Below the pieces are notes generated by a model, which saw only the letters and a list, made by a program, of their open reading frames with translations, was not told where the DNA came from and searched no databases. The position numbers and the translations under genes were made by a program. DNA of 64,000 nt from JACCZH01 sp963729445 (GTDB lineage: Bacteria > Chloroflexota > Chloroflexia > Thermomicrobiales > CFX8), in the NCBI GenBank assembly GCA_963729445.1, contig CAVSNU010000005.1, positions 372,001 to 436,000 on the forward strand, in the 5' to 3' direction. Of this stretch, positions 44,431 to 54,764 are shown one piece after another; the first letter of the stretch is position 1; every line of letters begins with the position of its first letter.

Positions 44431-45309
44431 GTGACGAAACTCGCCGTCCTGGCCGACATTCACGGCAACCTGCCAGCCCTGGAAGCAGTCTGGGAGGACC
44501 TTAGCCACTTTGACGTCGATCGCGTCATCGTCGCGGGCGACTCCATCAGCTGGGGTCCCTGCTCGCGCCAGGTACTCGAATTTCTCACCGAACAGCGCTG
44601 CGTCCTTATGCGCGGTAACCACGAACACTATCTGCTCGACTACGACACACCACGTGCTCCGGAGGCCTGGGCAGGCTACACGTTGAATCGCTGGGTACAC
44701 CGCCAGGTCGGCGATCGTTGGCGAACGGAGATCGCTACCTGGCCGAACACCCTCAGCCTGCGCTTTGCCGATGCACCCGCGGTGAGGGTCGTTCACGGTA
44801 GCCCCGGCAACCACTGGCGAGGGATCTCCCACACCACGCCCGACGACGAGATTCGCGACATGCTCGCGGGTATCGAGGAGCCAATCGTTCTCGCCGCGCA
44901 TACGCATCTTCCTTTGAATCGGATCGTCGATAACTGGCACATCCTGAATCCTGGCTCGGTTGGTGCACCTCTCGACGGCATCACGGATGCAAGCTACGCG
45001 CTCCTGGAGTCAAACGATGGCGAGTGGCACGTCACTCACCGTCGGGTACCCGTCGATTTCGAACGGGTCTTGCGCGAGTTCAACCACCAGGAATTCATCG
45101 ACGAGCACGGCGTCATCGGGCATCTGATTATTGAAGAGCTCAGAACCGCCCGGATTCAAGTCGTCGCGTTTCTACTCTGGCACCGGGCCTGCTACCCAGA
45201 AGAGTCACCATCGTTCGATCTCTTGGAGATGTTCACCGACGAGGCTCGCTGGGAGCACACGCTCCCTGCCTACCACCTCAACCGCGAGGCGAGGTTCTGC
45301 AGGGATTAG
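44431..45309 (+). CDS. YfcE/DUF-like metallophosphoesterase
   Basis: A 292-residue calcineurin-like phosphoesterase. Metal and phosphate motifs are complete and in order: ADIHGN (8-13), AGDSISWGP, RGNHEH, VHGSPGNH and AHTHLP, then NPGSVGAP. It probably hydrolyses a phosphodiester or dinucleotide. It starts with GTG immediately after the B3/4 gene's stop, so the two are one operon. The C-terminal 90 residues are less conserved. Confidence 0.88.
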   Translation: MTKLAVLADIHGNLPALEAVWEDLSHFDVDRVIVAGDSISWGPCSRQVLEFLTEQRCVLMRGNHEHYLLDYDTPRAPEAWAGYTLNRWVHRQVGDRWRTEIATWPNTLSLRFADAPAVRVVHGSPGNHWRGISHTTPDDEIRDMLAGIEEPIVLAAHTHLPLNRIVDNWHILNPGSVGAPLDGITDASYALLESNDGEWHVTHRRVPVDFERVLREFNHQEFIDEHGVIGHLIIEELRTARIQVVAFLLWHRACYPEESPSFDLLEMFTDEARWEHTLPAYHLNREARFCRD

Positions 45310-45655
45310 CGCAAACATCGGCGTAGCGGCGCAATTATGAGGTCGTCCTGATTGATCCGCTCAATGCGTCTACGTAGCGGCGCAATAAATTGCGCCTTGC
45401 CTGGCCACTCGGATGTTGGAGAAGGCGCAATAATGACGATGTCCCGGTTAATCCGATAATTGTGGCCCCCATGTTCGTAGCGGCGCAATTCATTGCGCCT
45501 TGCCTGACCGCTCGGGCGTCGGAGAGGGCGCAATAAATTGCGCCGCTACGCATTCCTCATGACCGGATCAATCAGGACAACCTCATAATTGCGCCGCTAC
45601 GCAGACAGGGGTTGCGTCTCATTTATCGGATCAAGATGCTTCGGGCACCGCCCGG
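45310..45655. repeat. Nested family A palindromes
   Basis: Outer arms 45321-45359 and 45565-45603 are inverse copies that read GCGTAGCGGCGCAATTATGA followed by GG-x-CGTCCTGATTGATCCG. Inside are two further family A pieces: GTAGCGGCGCAATAAATTGC near 45374 with its GGCGCAATAATGACG partner near 45424, and a complete palindrome at about 45478-45549. This looks like repeats inserted into repeats. No gene in this stretch. Confidence 0.88.
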
Positions 45656-46336
45656 TCATGCCTCGACGCCGCCAACGAGCATCGAGAGCGCAGTTTCGAG
45701 GTCAATCCTGCGGTAGCTCTCAATAGCCGCGCCATCGCGCTTGAAAGCGTCCCGTGCCGAGCGGATAGCAGCGCTCACCTCTTCGGGAATCTCCCTGGAT
45801 TGGTCTAGCACGGCTGCCACATACGATTCGGTAACCGCGTTTCCCGCAACCGTCACATCACCATCCCGAACCTGACCCGACGGAGAGTACGCGAGTGCCG
45901 TGCGGATCTGAGCGCTTGCCAGCGTCTCGCGGCGAAAATCGTGCTCGCCCGGGGCGATGTCTTCAACCAGCAACCGGGTAACGGCACGGTCGTTGATCGC
46001 GCGCAGGAGGTGCTCGGGATTGTCCTTCACTACAACTTCCTTGTGGCGTGGCCAGATATCGATCATGCTGTGATTGCCATGAGATTGGCCGACGTGGAAG
46101 ATGTAGTAATCGGGGTAGACGAAGAAATCACCGCCGCGCTCACGCTGCTTGTCATAGAACGCCGTAATCGTCGCCAGGATGAGCGCGCTCGCGCCGAGCG
46201 CGCCCCCAGGCTGGCGAACAACGATCCCTAGCCGATCGCGGCCGTCGAAATCGGGAAACACGTCGCCAAACGACGCTTCCCGACCGTTGACGGTGAGCGT
46301 AAACGACGCGCTGGTGAGCTCTTTCGCCGTGTGCAT
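45656..46336 (-). CDS. Hypothetical protein downstream of fumC
   Basis: A 226-residue soluble protein I do not recognise. The central segment FVYPDYYIFHVGQSHGNHSM, followed by DIWPRHKEVVVKD, is aromatic and histidine-rich and looks like a conserved core. Helical C-terminal half ends in a basic/acidic stretch. GGAAGG is upstream of the ATG at 46336. Lies 27 bp after the fumC stop on the same strand, so probably in the same operon. Confidence 0.7.
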   Translation of the reverse strand: MHTAKELTSASFTLTVNGREASFGDVFPDFDGRDRLGIVVRQPGGALGASALILATITAFYDKQRERGGDFFVYPDYYIFHVGQSHGNHSMIDIWPRHKEVVVKDNPEHLLRAINDRAVTRLLVEDIAPGEHDFRRETLASAQIRTALAYSPSGQVRDGDVTVAGNAVTESYVAAVLDQSREIPEEVSAAIRSARDAFKRDGAAIESYRRIDLETALSMLVGGVEA

Positions 46337-46363
46337 ATCCCCGGCTACACCTTCCGCTTTCGA

Positions 46364-47822
46364 TCAGCCGCCACTCGGGCCCAGGGTCGTGCCCGGCTCG
46401 GTCATGCTGCCCGGGTCGAGCAGCTGGTCCAGCTCTTCGTCGCTGAGCTCGGTCATCTCGCGGGCAACCTCGCGGATGGTGCGCCCGGACTTGGCGGCGG
46501 CTTTGGCGATGTCGGCGGCGGCGTCGTAGCCGATGCGCGGAGCCAGGGCGGTGCCGAGCATCAGGCCCCTCTCGACCATCTCGGGCCCGTGCTCGGTCGC
46601 CTTGAGTCCGGCGACGCACTGGTTGGCGAAGTTGTCGGCCGAGGTCGCCAGGAGCGAGATCGACTGCAGCAGGTTGTAGGCGGCGACCGGCATCATCACG
46701 TTCAGCTCGAAGTTGCCGGACGCCCCGGCCGATGATTGATCGTGACGTCGTTGCCGATCACCTGGGCCGCAGACCATCGTGACCGACTCGGCGATGACCG
46801 GGTTGACCTTGCCCGGCATGATCGATGAGCCAGGCTGGACGGCCGGCAGCTCGATCTCGCCGAGACCGGCGCGCGGTCCGGAGCCGAGCCAGCGGATGTC
46901 GTTGGCGATCTTCATCAGGCTGACCGCGATGGTCTTGAGCGCCCCGCTGGCCGCCACAACCCCATCCAGCGTGCTCTGGGCCTGGAAGTGGTTCGAGGTC
47001 TCGACGACGTCGAAGCCGTTCTGCTCGCTCAGAATGGCGCACACGCGCTGGGCAAACTCGGCGTGCGTGTTGATACCGGTGCCGACGGCCGTGCCACCCA
47101 GCGCAACCTCGCGCAGCTCGCTGATCGCGCCGTCCAGCCGGCGGATGCCGCGCTCGATTTGACCCGCGTAACCCTCGAACTCCTGTCCCAGCCGGATCGG
47201 CGTCGCGTCTTGCAGGTGCGTTCGGCCGGTCTTCACAATCGGCATAAACTCGGCGGCTTTCTCGCGCAGCGCCTGCTTCCAGCCGGCCAAGCGCGGGCCG
47301 CAGCTCCTCATGGATGGCCGTGAGCGCCGCCAGGTGGATCGCGGTCGGGATGACGTCGTTACGTGGACTGGCCCATGTTGACGTGGTCGTTCTTGTGCAC
47401 CGGGCTGCGAGTCGCCACGCTGGCCGCCGAGCCACTCGTTGGCGCGGGATCGCGATCACTTCGTTGGCGTTCATGTTGGTGGAGGTGCCGGAGCCGGTCT
47501 GGAAGATATCCAGCACGAACTGCGCGTCGAGCGTGCCGTCGGCGACCTCTTTCGCCGCAGAAACGATGGCCTCACCAATCGACTCATCCAGCAATCCGAG
47601 CTGCATGTTGGCCTCGGCCGCGGCGCCCTTGATCTGACCGATTGCTTTAATGAAGGAGCGTGGAAAGCGCAGATCGCTAATGGGGAAGTTCTCCTTGGCC
47701 CGCATCGTCTGGACGCCGTAATAGGCGCTCAACGGTACATTCAGCTCGCCGAGCGAGTCGCGCTCGACGCGCGTCCCTCCTTGATCGCCCTGGGTGATGA
47801 GTGTTGAACGGTCGGCCGTCAT
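46364..47822 (-). pseudogene. fumC: Fumarate hydratase class II, interrupted
   Basis: Class II fumarase, TCA cycle enzyme that hydrates fumarate to malate. The N-terminus (ERDSLGELNVPLSAYYGVQT), the HLQDATPIRLGQEF segment and the signature GSSIMPGKVNPV are all conserved. Frames change at least five times: around 47350-47470 (NEWLGGQ and HKNDHVNMGQS lie in different frames), near 47288, and a compensating pair near 46735-46775 (VIGNDVTI is out of frame, while NQSSAGASGNFELNVMMPV returns). A clean protein of about 480 residues results when corrected. Likely sequence errors, because a central metabolic gene is affected and motifs are intact. Confidence 0.9.
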
Positions 47823-47908
47823 TCTGTGCTCCCGATCTTTTCTATAGGCTTTGATACCGCGTGTTACGTGGTAAAACTCAATTCGTATGCCAGTCTAACC
47901 GATCATCC

Positions 47909-48691
47909 TTGAGGGTAGGTATTTCCATTTCTCATCCAGACCAACCGCTTGTCGATCTCCATAGTCACATCCTCCCCGGCGTCGACGACGGCGCCCGCAA
48001 CGACGAACAGGCACTTGACATGCTGCGGCATGCCGAAGCCGATGGTATCGAAATCATCGCCGCGACACCGCACGCCCATCACGTGGACGCGACACGCATC
48101 CTTGAGGGCGTCGAACGGCTCAAAGAGCTCGCCGCCGACGCCGGATTGACGATCGAGATCGTGCCCGGCCACGAAGCCCGGCTCGCACCGGACCTCATCG
48201 ATCGCTACGGCCGCCAGGATCTCATCCCGATCAACTTTACGTCGTACCAGCTCGTTGAGCTGCATCTGTTTGAGGAGTGGCCGAAGGATCTGGTGGAGCG
48301 CTCGATTGGCCGCATCCAGGCTGCCGGCCTCACGCCGCTGCTGGCCCATCCCGAACGCTACCCGGTGATCCAGCGCGAGCCGGCCTGGGTGGAGCTCCTG
48401 ATCGCGCGTGGCATTCTGATGCAGATCAACTCGCACTCGCTCACCGGTTACCATGGCAACGAGGCACTTGAAACCGCCGAGCTGTTGATTCAGCGCCGGT
48501 TGGCGCACGTCATCGCGTCCGACTCCCACAGCCCCGGGCGCCGCCGGCCTGTCATCCATGCCGCGCTGGAACGCGCCGCCGAGATCGCCGGCCTCGACTA
48601 CGCCCGCACGCTGATCGCGAACGCGACCTCAATTGTGCGTGGTGAGGATGTACCGCTGTTCACGCCGGTGTTGGTCAAAGAGCGATCGTAG
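47909..48691 (+). CDS. CpsB/YwqE-type PHP tyrosine phosphatase
   Basis: A 260-residue PHP-fold metallo-phosphatase of the capsule-regulating CpsB/YwqE group. The metal-binding start is LVDLHSHILPGVDDGA, then ATPHAHHVDA, GHEARL, LAHPERY and the late SDSHSPGRR. The start is uncertain: TTG at 47909 or a GTG at 47861 fit; conserved sequence begins near 47943. No capsule genes lie beside it. It faces the fumC promoter divergently. Confidence 0.85.
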   Translation: MRVGISISHPDQPLVDLHSHILPGVDDGARNDEQALDMLRHAEADGIEIIAATPHAHHVDATRILEGVERLKELAADAGLTIEIVPGHEARLAPDLIDRYGRQDLIPINFTSYQLVELHLFEEWPKDLVERSIGRIQAAGLTPLLAHPERYPVIQREPAWVELLIARGILMQINSHSLTGYHGNEALETAELLIQRRLAHVIASDSHSPGRRRPVIHAALERAAEIAGLDYARTLIANATSIVRGEDVPLFTPVLVKERS

Positions 48692-48863
48692 GCGTCCCGT
48701 CTCGTCCCCCGAAGCAGTCAATCCGCCTCGCGTCGCTTCCCGGTTCAGCAAGACGTTACCATCGACCTGCTTAAACCTCGCAACCTGGGCAATAGAGACA
48801 TACCCGGTCGGGATGTGAAATCGCGAGAATGTCGTCCCAATATCCGATGAATTCATAGTCCAG

Positions 48864-49274
48864 CTAGGCTTCCACCAACCGCGCCTCGACGATCTGTATC
48901 CGCAGTTCTCCATCGGCATGCACCTGGCCGGTGATCTCGACCATGCCCCAGGTAACCGGAGCGAATGACGGCCCGGCGTGGTCCAACCCGGCGAGAACGT
49001 CGGCCGGCATCTCGCCAACCAGGGTCACGGCTTGATCCTTCGGGATCTGGGGCGGGTACGACTCCATCATGATGTCGGAGAGATACTGCGTCTCGCCGTC
49101 GCTCCAGTAGTTTGAACGGACCGTGACCGTCTCGCCGTCCAGGTCGGACGCCCGCTCGCGCAGCGTGGCGACGTCAATTGGGTCTTCCGGCACGTCGCTG
49201 CCCGCCTCGCTGTTCGAGCCACAGGCCGGTAGCAGCACGGAAACCATAAGGAACAGTGCGATCAAGGTTCGCAT
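48864..49274 (-). CDS. Lipoprotein, OB-fold-like, unknown
   Basis: A 136-residue protein with a lipoprotein signal ending in LLPAC. The mature part (DLDGETVTVRSNYWSDGE, VTWGMVEITGQVH) looks like a small beta-barrel of the OB type seen in secreted binding proteins. No catalytic motif. A GGTGGA stretch precedes the ATG. Anchored outside the cell membrane. Confidence 0.65.
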   Translation of the reverse strand: MRTLIALFLMVSVLLPACGSNSEAGSDVPEDPIDVATLRERASDLDGETVTVRSNYWSDGETQYLSDIMMESYPPQIPKDQAVTLVGEMPADVLAGLDHAGPSFAPVTWGMVEITGQVHADGELRIQIVEARLVEA

Positions 49275-49491
49275 AAACTATCCACCTACTCTCACCATCT
49301 GGTCGAATGGAGTCTCCCGCTGCATCTGTTTGTAAGACGCCGGGGAGGGCCAGATCGTTCCTGTGTACGGATTGTCCTCCAGTATCCTCCCCACGCGCCA
49401 GCCTCTTGACGGATCTCATCGGCCCGTGGATGATTGCGGCAGCGTACCACTGCGAAAAATTAAATTCTGTAAAGAGACGAAAGGTGTGTCC

Positions 49492-49929
49492 ATGTCTAAG
49501 CGGGCTTTTGTCCTCTCCCTGTGTGCGCTGATCATTCTGGTGGGTTGCGGCGGGGACGATGGAGGCAGCAACGGGGACAGCACCGGCACGCCAACCGCGA
49601 CCGTCCAGGCTACCGGAGGATCAACGGAACCCTCCACAGGAACCGGCTCAGGTGACGGCAGTCTGGAGATCCTCTCGATCCGAGGTGGAAAGCCCAACGC
49701 CCGGGCCGACGCGACAATCCGCACCATTCCCAACGCCACCTGCAGCATTAGCTTTATCACCCCGGATGGTGACGAAGGCGAAGACCCCGGGCTCATCGAG
49801 AAGACGGCCTCCGGCAACGGCCGCGTCTCCTGGAGCTGGCGCCTCGCCGCGGACCTGACGCCCGGAACCGGCACGGTCACGATCACCTGCGACGACGTCA
49901 GCGTGGAGTCACCCATCGAGATTGGGTAA
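49492..49929 (+). CDS. Lipoprotein with Ig-like beta domain
   Basis: A 145-residue lipoprotein; the lipobox is LVGC. A Gly/Thr/Ser-rich linker of about 40 residues follows, then a beta-rich domain with two cysteines (NATCSISF and VTITCDDV) that probably form a disulfide, as in small surface adhesion domains. AAAGG lies 8 nt before the ATG at 49492. It diverges from the lipoprotein at 48864. Function unknown. Confidence 0.7.
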   Translation: MSKRAFVLSLCALIILVGCGGDDGGSNGDSTGTPTATVQATGGSTEPSTGTGSGDGSLEILSIRGGKPNARADATIRTIPNATCSISFITPDGDEGEDPGLIEKTASGNGRVSWSWRLAADLTPGTGTVTITCDDVSVESPIEIG

Positions 49930-50143
49930 GCGTTAGTAATGCTGTAGTTGCTACACGGCGCTTCTTTCGTCGCGCTAACCATCATCACCTCGTCAATGAA
50001 ATGGGCACGGAATACGGATGCTCTGGAGCCGTTGCGATTTTTTCGATTTTTGCCATATACTATGCGCAGACGAACTGGAAGCAGCTTGATTTGAGTGAGG
50101 TTATAGCGCTCAAAGAATCAGCGTAAAGGGAGAGGAGCTGCGA

Positions 50144-50641
50144 ATGTCCGCCACAGACAGGCCGGTGCGAGCCAGCCAAGAGGACCTCGAGTTGCTCCAG
50201 AAGATTGCGGAGTATCTGCAACGGCATCGAGACCATGCGCAGTCCGAATCGAAGACACCGCGTGCGGTGCTCGTTGATGAAGAAACACAGAAGCAGTTAG
50301 AGATACCCGGCCCGTTATTTGAGGTCGTGTGTGAAGCCGTTGATGTCCTACTGAAGGGCGGCGCAGTAGGCATCATGCCCTATCACACGCAGTTAACAAC
50401 ACAAGAGGCTGCCAATTATCTAGGAGTGTCGCGGCCGCATCTCATCTCGCTGCTTGAGCAGGACAAGATACCGTATAGTCGCCTCCGCTCTCATCGCCGG
50501 ATTCGGCTTAAGGACCTCGAGGATTACCGGTTGAGTCGTGATGAAAAACGTCGGCGCGACCTGGCGGAACTATCTCGCGAGACATATGAACTCGGCCTGT
50601 ATGGGCTTCCTGGCGACGAGGAAAACGACACGGGTGAGTAG
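50144..50641 (+). CDS. HTH antitoxin (excisionase-type)
   Basis: A 165-residue protein whose second half is an excisionase/MerR-like helix-turn-helix: TTQEAANYLGVSRPHLISLL followed by HRRIRLKDLEDY. The N-terminal half is a helical neutralising domain. Its stop lies 8 bp inside the PIN gene that follows. As the antitoxin of a PIN toxin pair it should bind the toxin and its own promoter. The AGGAG before the ATG is clear. Confidence 0.82.
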   Translation: MSATDRPVRASQEDLELLQKIAEYLQRHRDHAQSESKTPRAVLVDEETQKQLEIPGPLFEVVCEAVDVLLKGGAVGIMPYHTQLTTQEAANYLGVSRPHLISLLEQDKIPYSRLRSHRRIRLKDLEDYRLSRDEKRRRDLAELSRETYELGLYGLPGDEENDTGE

Positions 50642-51200
50642 ATACGGCGCGGTTCTGGACGCTTGCGTCCTGGCCCCAATGCCGCTCGCTGATACCTTGC
50701 TCCGCTTGGCAGAGCAAGGTCTCTTTCATCCCTTCTGGAGTGAGCGTATCTTGGACGAGGTACGACACACGCTCGAAGGGTTCCACTATCCCCCGCATAA
50801 CATCCAGCGCCGCATTCACGTCATGGAAGAGCACTTTCCGGAAGCTATGGTCAGGAAGGTTCCCGGTTTAACATTCTCGGCCGGACTTCCAGATCCAGAC
50901 GATGAGCATGTCTTAGAGACTGCCGTTCGATCCGATGCTCAAGCCATCGTGACGTCCAATATCAAGCATTTCCCTGCCGATTTATGCAGTGAGTACGACA
51001 TCGATGTCATGAGCCCTGACGATTTCCTCGTCAGCCAGTTCGACCTGAACCCAGGTTTCATTTGCGAGATACTTGACCGACAAGCACGAGACTTACGGAG
51101 CTCTGCCGTGACATTGCTGAGGCTGCTCGATGGCTTGCGGAGAGATGCTCCAAGCTTTGCTAACCATGTTGAGGTTGAGCTATTACGACGCTACCCGTAG
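50634..51200 (+). CDS. PIN domain toxin
   Basis: A 188-residue PIN-domain protein: first acidic residue in AVLDACVLAP (about 7-16), then WSERILDEVRHTL and LPDPDDEHVLETA, with the last in IVTSNIKHF. These acidic residues bind metal for RNA cleavage. It starts with GTG within the antitoxin gene. The tail (about 125-188) is a helical extension. Forms a toxin-antitoxin unit with 50144-50641. Confidence 0.82.
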   Translation: MSRYGAVLDACVLAPMPLADTLLRLAEQGLFHPFWSERILDEVRHTLEGFHYPPHNIQRRIHVMEEHFPEAMVRKVPGLTFSAGLPDPDDEHVLETAVRSDAQAIVTSNIKHFPADLCSEYDIDVMSPDDFLVSQFDLNPGFICEILDRQARDLRSSAVTLLRLLDGLRRDAPSFANHVEVELLRRYP

Positions 51201-51555
51201 TAACCCTATTTGAATAACGCCTACCGGATCCACGACCGCCGGCACGTTCAGCTCCCGAACGGGAGAGACCCACCCATCGACAAGTACCCCCGCATCCAGA
51301 AGACGTATCTAGCCGAGGATGCCAACCGGCGCTGGCTCAGTGTCCCCTGCCTGAGCGAGCACAGCCTGCGGCATGGTTCCGCCTCGGATATGATGGTCTC
51401 CGTGTAACGCCACGTCGTTCAACAGACCGGATCAATCACGCACATGTGGCGAAAACGCTCGGGGCGGTTTTCATCCAGACGCAAAAGGTCATCCTGCATA
51501 CCTGACCTTGCATATCCTCCCGCAGGAGACCAAACGGGATAGACGAGGAACAGGG
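51201..51555. other. Intergenic region, possible recombinase trace
   Basis: One short frame (51210-51407) ends with LSEHSLRHGSAS, which recalls the HxLRH box of tyrosine recombinases, but it stops at once and has no other support. No gene is called. Confidence 0.35.
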
Positions 51556-53548
51556 TTGCGCGGGTCGGACGAGTCATCTCTATCATGGTCTGGGTTGCGA
51601 CTGTTCTCGAAGCGCCGCTCTGGGGTCGCGCAGACGGTGCTGATGCTGCTGCCGATCCTTGTCGTCGCCGCGCTCCTGCGGCTGCCGGGGGTGACGAGCG
51701 ACCCGCCGGGCTTTGGGGATGATGAGGCGACGGTCGCGCTGGCGGCGCAGCAGATTGAGCGGGATTTCTTCCCAATCTACTTCACGGACGAGAACGAGGC
51801 TCTTGAGCCCGCCTTTCCCTTTGTCGTCAGCATCACCGGAAGACTAGCCGGCTGGGGGGTCACCGGGCCACGGCTGCCGGCGGCGCTGTTCGGTATCGCC
51901 GCGGCCATTGCCTGTAGTCTCTGGTACCGGCAGATGCTCGGCTACGGTTGGGGGTTAGCCGGCGGGCTGCTGGTGGCGACGTCGTTCTGGCAGATCGTGT
52001 TCAGCCGGCAGGCTCTGCCGGCGATCTCGATGGCAGCCGTGGGTGGTCTCGGGCTGTGGGCGCTCTGGAAGGCGACCGAGGGCCTGCGTTTTCGCGGACG
52101 GAACGTCCCCTCAGGCTCGTTTGGTCTGGCCGGGTTCACTTTTGGCATCGGCCTCTACACGAGCGCCGGGATGCGCGCGATCATCCCGGTAGCGATTCTG
52201 ATCGGACTCTTCCTCTTCTATAAAAGGGACTATCTCGGGACGCGGGCCGACCGCCGGGGGTTGTTGCTGGGCCTGGGTGTGATGCTGCTGGTCGCCGCGC
52301 CGCTGGCCAGCTACTTCTGGGAGCAGCCCGACATCTTCCGCCTGGGCATGACCAGCCCAGGAGAGTTCTCGGTCGGCGAGCGAATCACCTCGACACTTGG
52401 GCGCGCTGGCGTGGTCCGGCAGCGAAGAGTGGCGACAGAACATCGCCGGACGGCCGCTCTTCGACCCCATCCTGACTGGCTGGATGCTCGTCGGGGTCGC
52501 TGTCGCGCTGCGTCACCCTCTGCGCTCGCGACACGCCTGGGCCCTGATCTGGTTCGCGGGTTTCCTGGTAATGGTTATACTGATTGCGCCGGGCGACCAC
52601 GGCCAGCTCCTGGTGCTGACGCCGGTGCTGTTCCTCTTCCCGCTGCTGGCGATGCGCGAAGCAGTGCGCGTGGCCGGCGAACGCGGTCAATTCTGGGGCA
52701 GGATGGCCTTGGCTGTCGTGGTGCTGAGCATTGTCGGCAGCGCTACCTGGTCGATCCACGACTATTTCCAGGAGTGGGCACCGCACCCGGAGACCTATCG
52801 TGCCTTTCAGGGCGATGTTCGCGACGCCGTGGAAAAGGTTGCCGAGCTCCCAGCCGACAACCTTGCGGTCTACTTTTCTACCGGTGACCAGGGCAGGATC
52901 GTGCGCTATCTGGCACCAGACCGGCGACGGCGCGACTTCGCCGATGCCGCGTCGGTCCCGATCCCGGCCAGCGGACCAGCCTATCTGATCGCCCCGGCCT
53001 CGGCGGATATCGACGATGCCATCGCCACCTTCCTCCGAGACGACGGCCTGGTCGCTACCGGCGTCCAGCCGGATGGCGAGCGCGCCTACCGCATGTGGTT
53101 TATCGATGACCGCACCCGCGACGCCCTCCCCTACGCCGTGCCGGCCATCTTCTTCGAGGGCGGCTACGAGCTGCTCGGCTTCGAGGTGACACCGCTGCTA
53201 ACGATCTCCGATCGCCCGTGGGTGGACGTGCTGCTGGTGCTGCGGGTGCCGGCCGGCAGCGACGCGATCCGGTCGCTGGTCCGGCTCGTGCCACCGGGGG
53301 CGGAACCGCGAGACGACGAGGACCACATCGTTCACCCCGGACCGAGTCATGTCGTCGAGGGTGAGGAGATCGTCCTCACCCGCATCGCCCTGCCATTCCC
53401 GGAAACCGAGCAGATGGTCGCCGATCTCCAGGCTGCTTTGCAGACGCTCGACCGCGAATACCTCATCCCGTTCGGCCCGGGCGTCGTCGTCATCGACAAC
53501 GCCTACGCTCTGCTCAACGGTATAGGCTATATCGGGCCCTCTCCGTAG
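51556..53548 (+). pseudogene. Membrane glycosyltransferase 39-like, one frameshift
   Basis: A polytopic protein with N-terminal PMT/ArnT-like features: DDEATVALAAQQI after helix 1 (a conserved DE pair), then about ten membrane segments, and a C-terminal soluble domain of 250 residues. The frame breaks at a G-run (52399-52401): with one G less, the protein reads on from ITSTL to GALAWSGSEEWRQNIAG. Total about 660 residues. TTG at 51556 with GAGGAA upstream is the preferred start. It probably transfers a sugar from a lipid carrier outside the membrane. Confidence 0.75.
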
Positions 53549-53597
53549 CATGCTTTAGCCACCAATCGTGTCCCACGGCGCGGCAACCACCCCGCGA

Positions 53598-53815
53598 TCT
53601 GGCAGAATTGGCACAGGATTGCTGATGTGAATGCCTGAACCCTGGGGAGCTGCCTTTGCCTGACCTACGTGAGATGAGCGCGGGAGACGAACTCTTGGGC
53701 GTCATCGTGCGTAGCTATGGTCTCCATTTCGATGTCTCCACCAACGCCGGGATCTTGCGCTGCACGCTGCGAGGCACGCTCAAACGCCAGCGTAGGAAGA
53801 CTGATCCAAGCCCGC
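53598..53815 (+). pseudogene. Truncated duplicate of the rsgA start
   Basis: From a TTG at 53656 the first 50 codons repeat RsgA (57342) with two residue changes (DLREMSAGDELLG; VSTNAGILRC). At the DNA level the coding part differs at about five places in 165 bp; the upstream 58 bp match the rsgA promoter region at roughly three in four positions. Similarity stops at about 53808, where the GTPase continues in the full copy. The frame then runs on as unrelated sequence to 54108. Confidence 0.9.
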
Positions 53816-53974
53816 CACCGGCCAGGCCGGTTGTTGAGGAGATCAAGCGTAGGCCTGAGCCAAGGTGGTCGCGGTCTATGCTTTCGTCGGAGGTCCCTGT
53901 TCTTTGCGCACCCCGGCCGGCCTTAGATTGGGTGACCTGCGCGATGCCGCAGGGTCCTCTGCGGCTACGGCTGG

Positions 53975-54751
53975 CTAACTGCTGGGCGTTGGAAGCAGAA
54001 ACGGTGTCGAAATTGGCGCCAGCTCGACCGGAACGAGGTATTCACGGGCGAGCGGGCCTTCCAGTGGCGGCCCAGCCAAGAATGTCTGAATGCGTTCCAC
54101 GATCGTAGCCAGCGGCATCCCGCTGTATTGTGCGAGGTGCCCAACATCCATGGACACCGTCCCATCATCCTTGACCTTCCAGTACGCCTGGGGACCACCG
54201 GTGAGATGGTATATCGTTTCCATATTAGCGGATTGTTCCTCGCGCAGGAACAGGAGCACCAACTGACCAACGGCAAGTTGGGGTTCGGAATCGTGCTCCT
54301 GGGTACAGTCGCCGATCGTCCCGCCCATCTGTCGGACGAGAATCCTGTCCGATGGCTGTCCGCGCAGTCGCTGCTCGACCTGCATGACATACGTGGTAAA
54401 GATCACGCGGCTGGTCGGATCACTAGGATTTGGTGACTCTCCCCACTCTGACGGTTGCCGCTCAGCGACAGTGCCCACGACAACCTGATGAGAGCTCCAG
54501 GCCAATTCCTCAAGGTCGAACTGCTGATAGAGCGAAGACAACGTCGCGCTGCAATCGACATCAGGAGAAGCCGCCACCTCCGTCTCCATCGTCGCTGTTG
54601 CCGTCGGTATTGCTGTTGCTGTCGCGGTCGGCAGCGGATCCACCGTTACCTGCTGTCCCGCCCGGACTGGCGGTGTGTCTGGCTCGCCGCACGCGCTCAT
54701 CAGGAGGATTAGTCCGACTCCAGCGAGCACTGCCGTGCGCTTTCCGATCAT
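53975..54751 (-). CDS. Lipoprotein of unknown function
   Basis: A 258-residue lipoprotein (lipobox LMSAC at the N-terminus) with a Thr/Ala/Pro-rich linker and a beta-rich domain containing VVVGTVAERQPS and ILVRQMGGTIGD. The latter recalls secreted proteins with a 'GTV' strand and 'LRGQPSDRI' turn found beside extracellular proteases. Two cysteines (DVDCSAT and GDCTQE) could pair. GAGGAGAC precedes the ATG at 54751. It lies 13 bp after the protease gene on the same strand. Confidence 0.7.
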   Translation of the reverse strand: MIGKRTAVLAGVGLILLMSACGEPDTPPVRAGQQVTVDPLPTATATAIPTATATMETEVAASPDVDCSATLSSLYQQFDLEELAWSSHQVVVGTVAERQPSEWGESPNPSDPTSRVIFTTYVMQVEQRLRGQPSDRILVRQMGGTIGDCTQEHDSEPQLAVGQLVLLFLREEQSANMETIYHLTGGPQAYWKVKDDGTVSMDVGHLAQYSGMPLATIVERIQTFLAGPPLEGPLAREYLVPVELAPISTPFLLPTPSS

Positions 54752-54764
54752 TGCCGTCTCCTCG

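Noticed and set aside
51210..51407. Tyrosine recombinase fragment
   Set aside because: Only the LSEHSLRHGSAS end looks similar. Other catalytic boxes and a length of 300 residues are missing.
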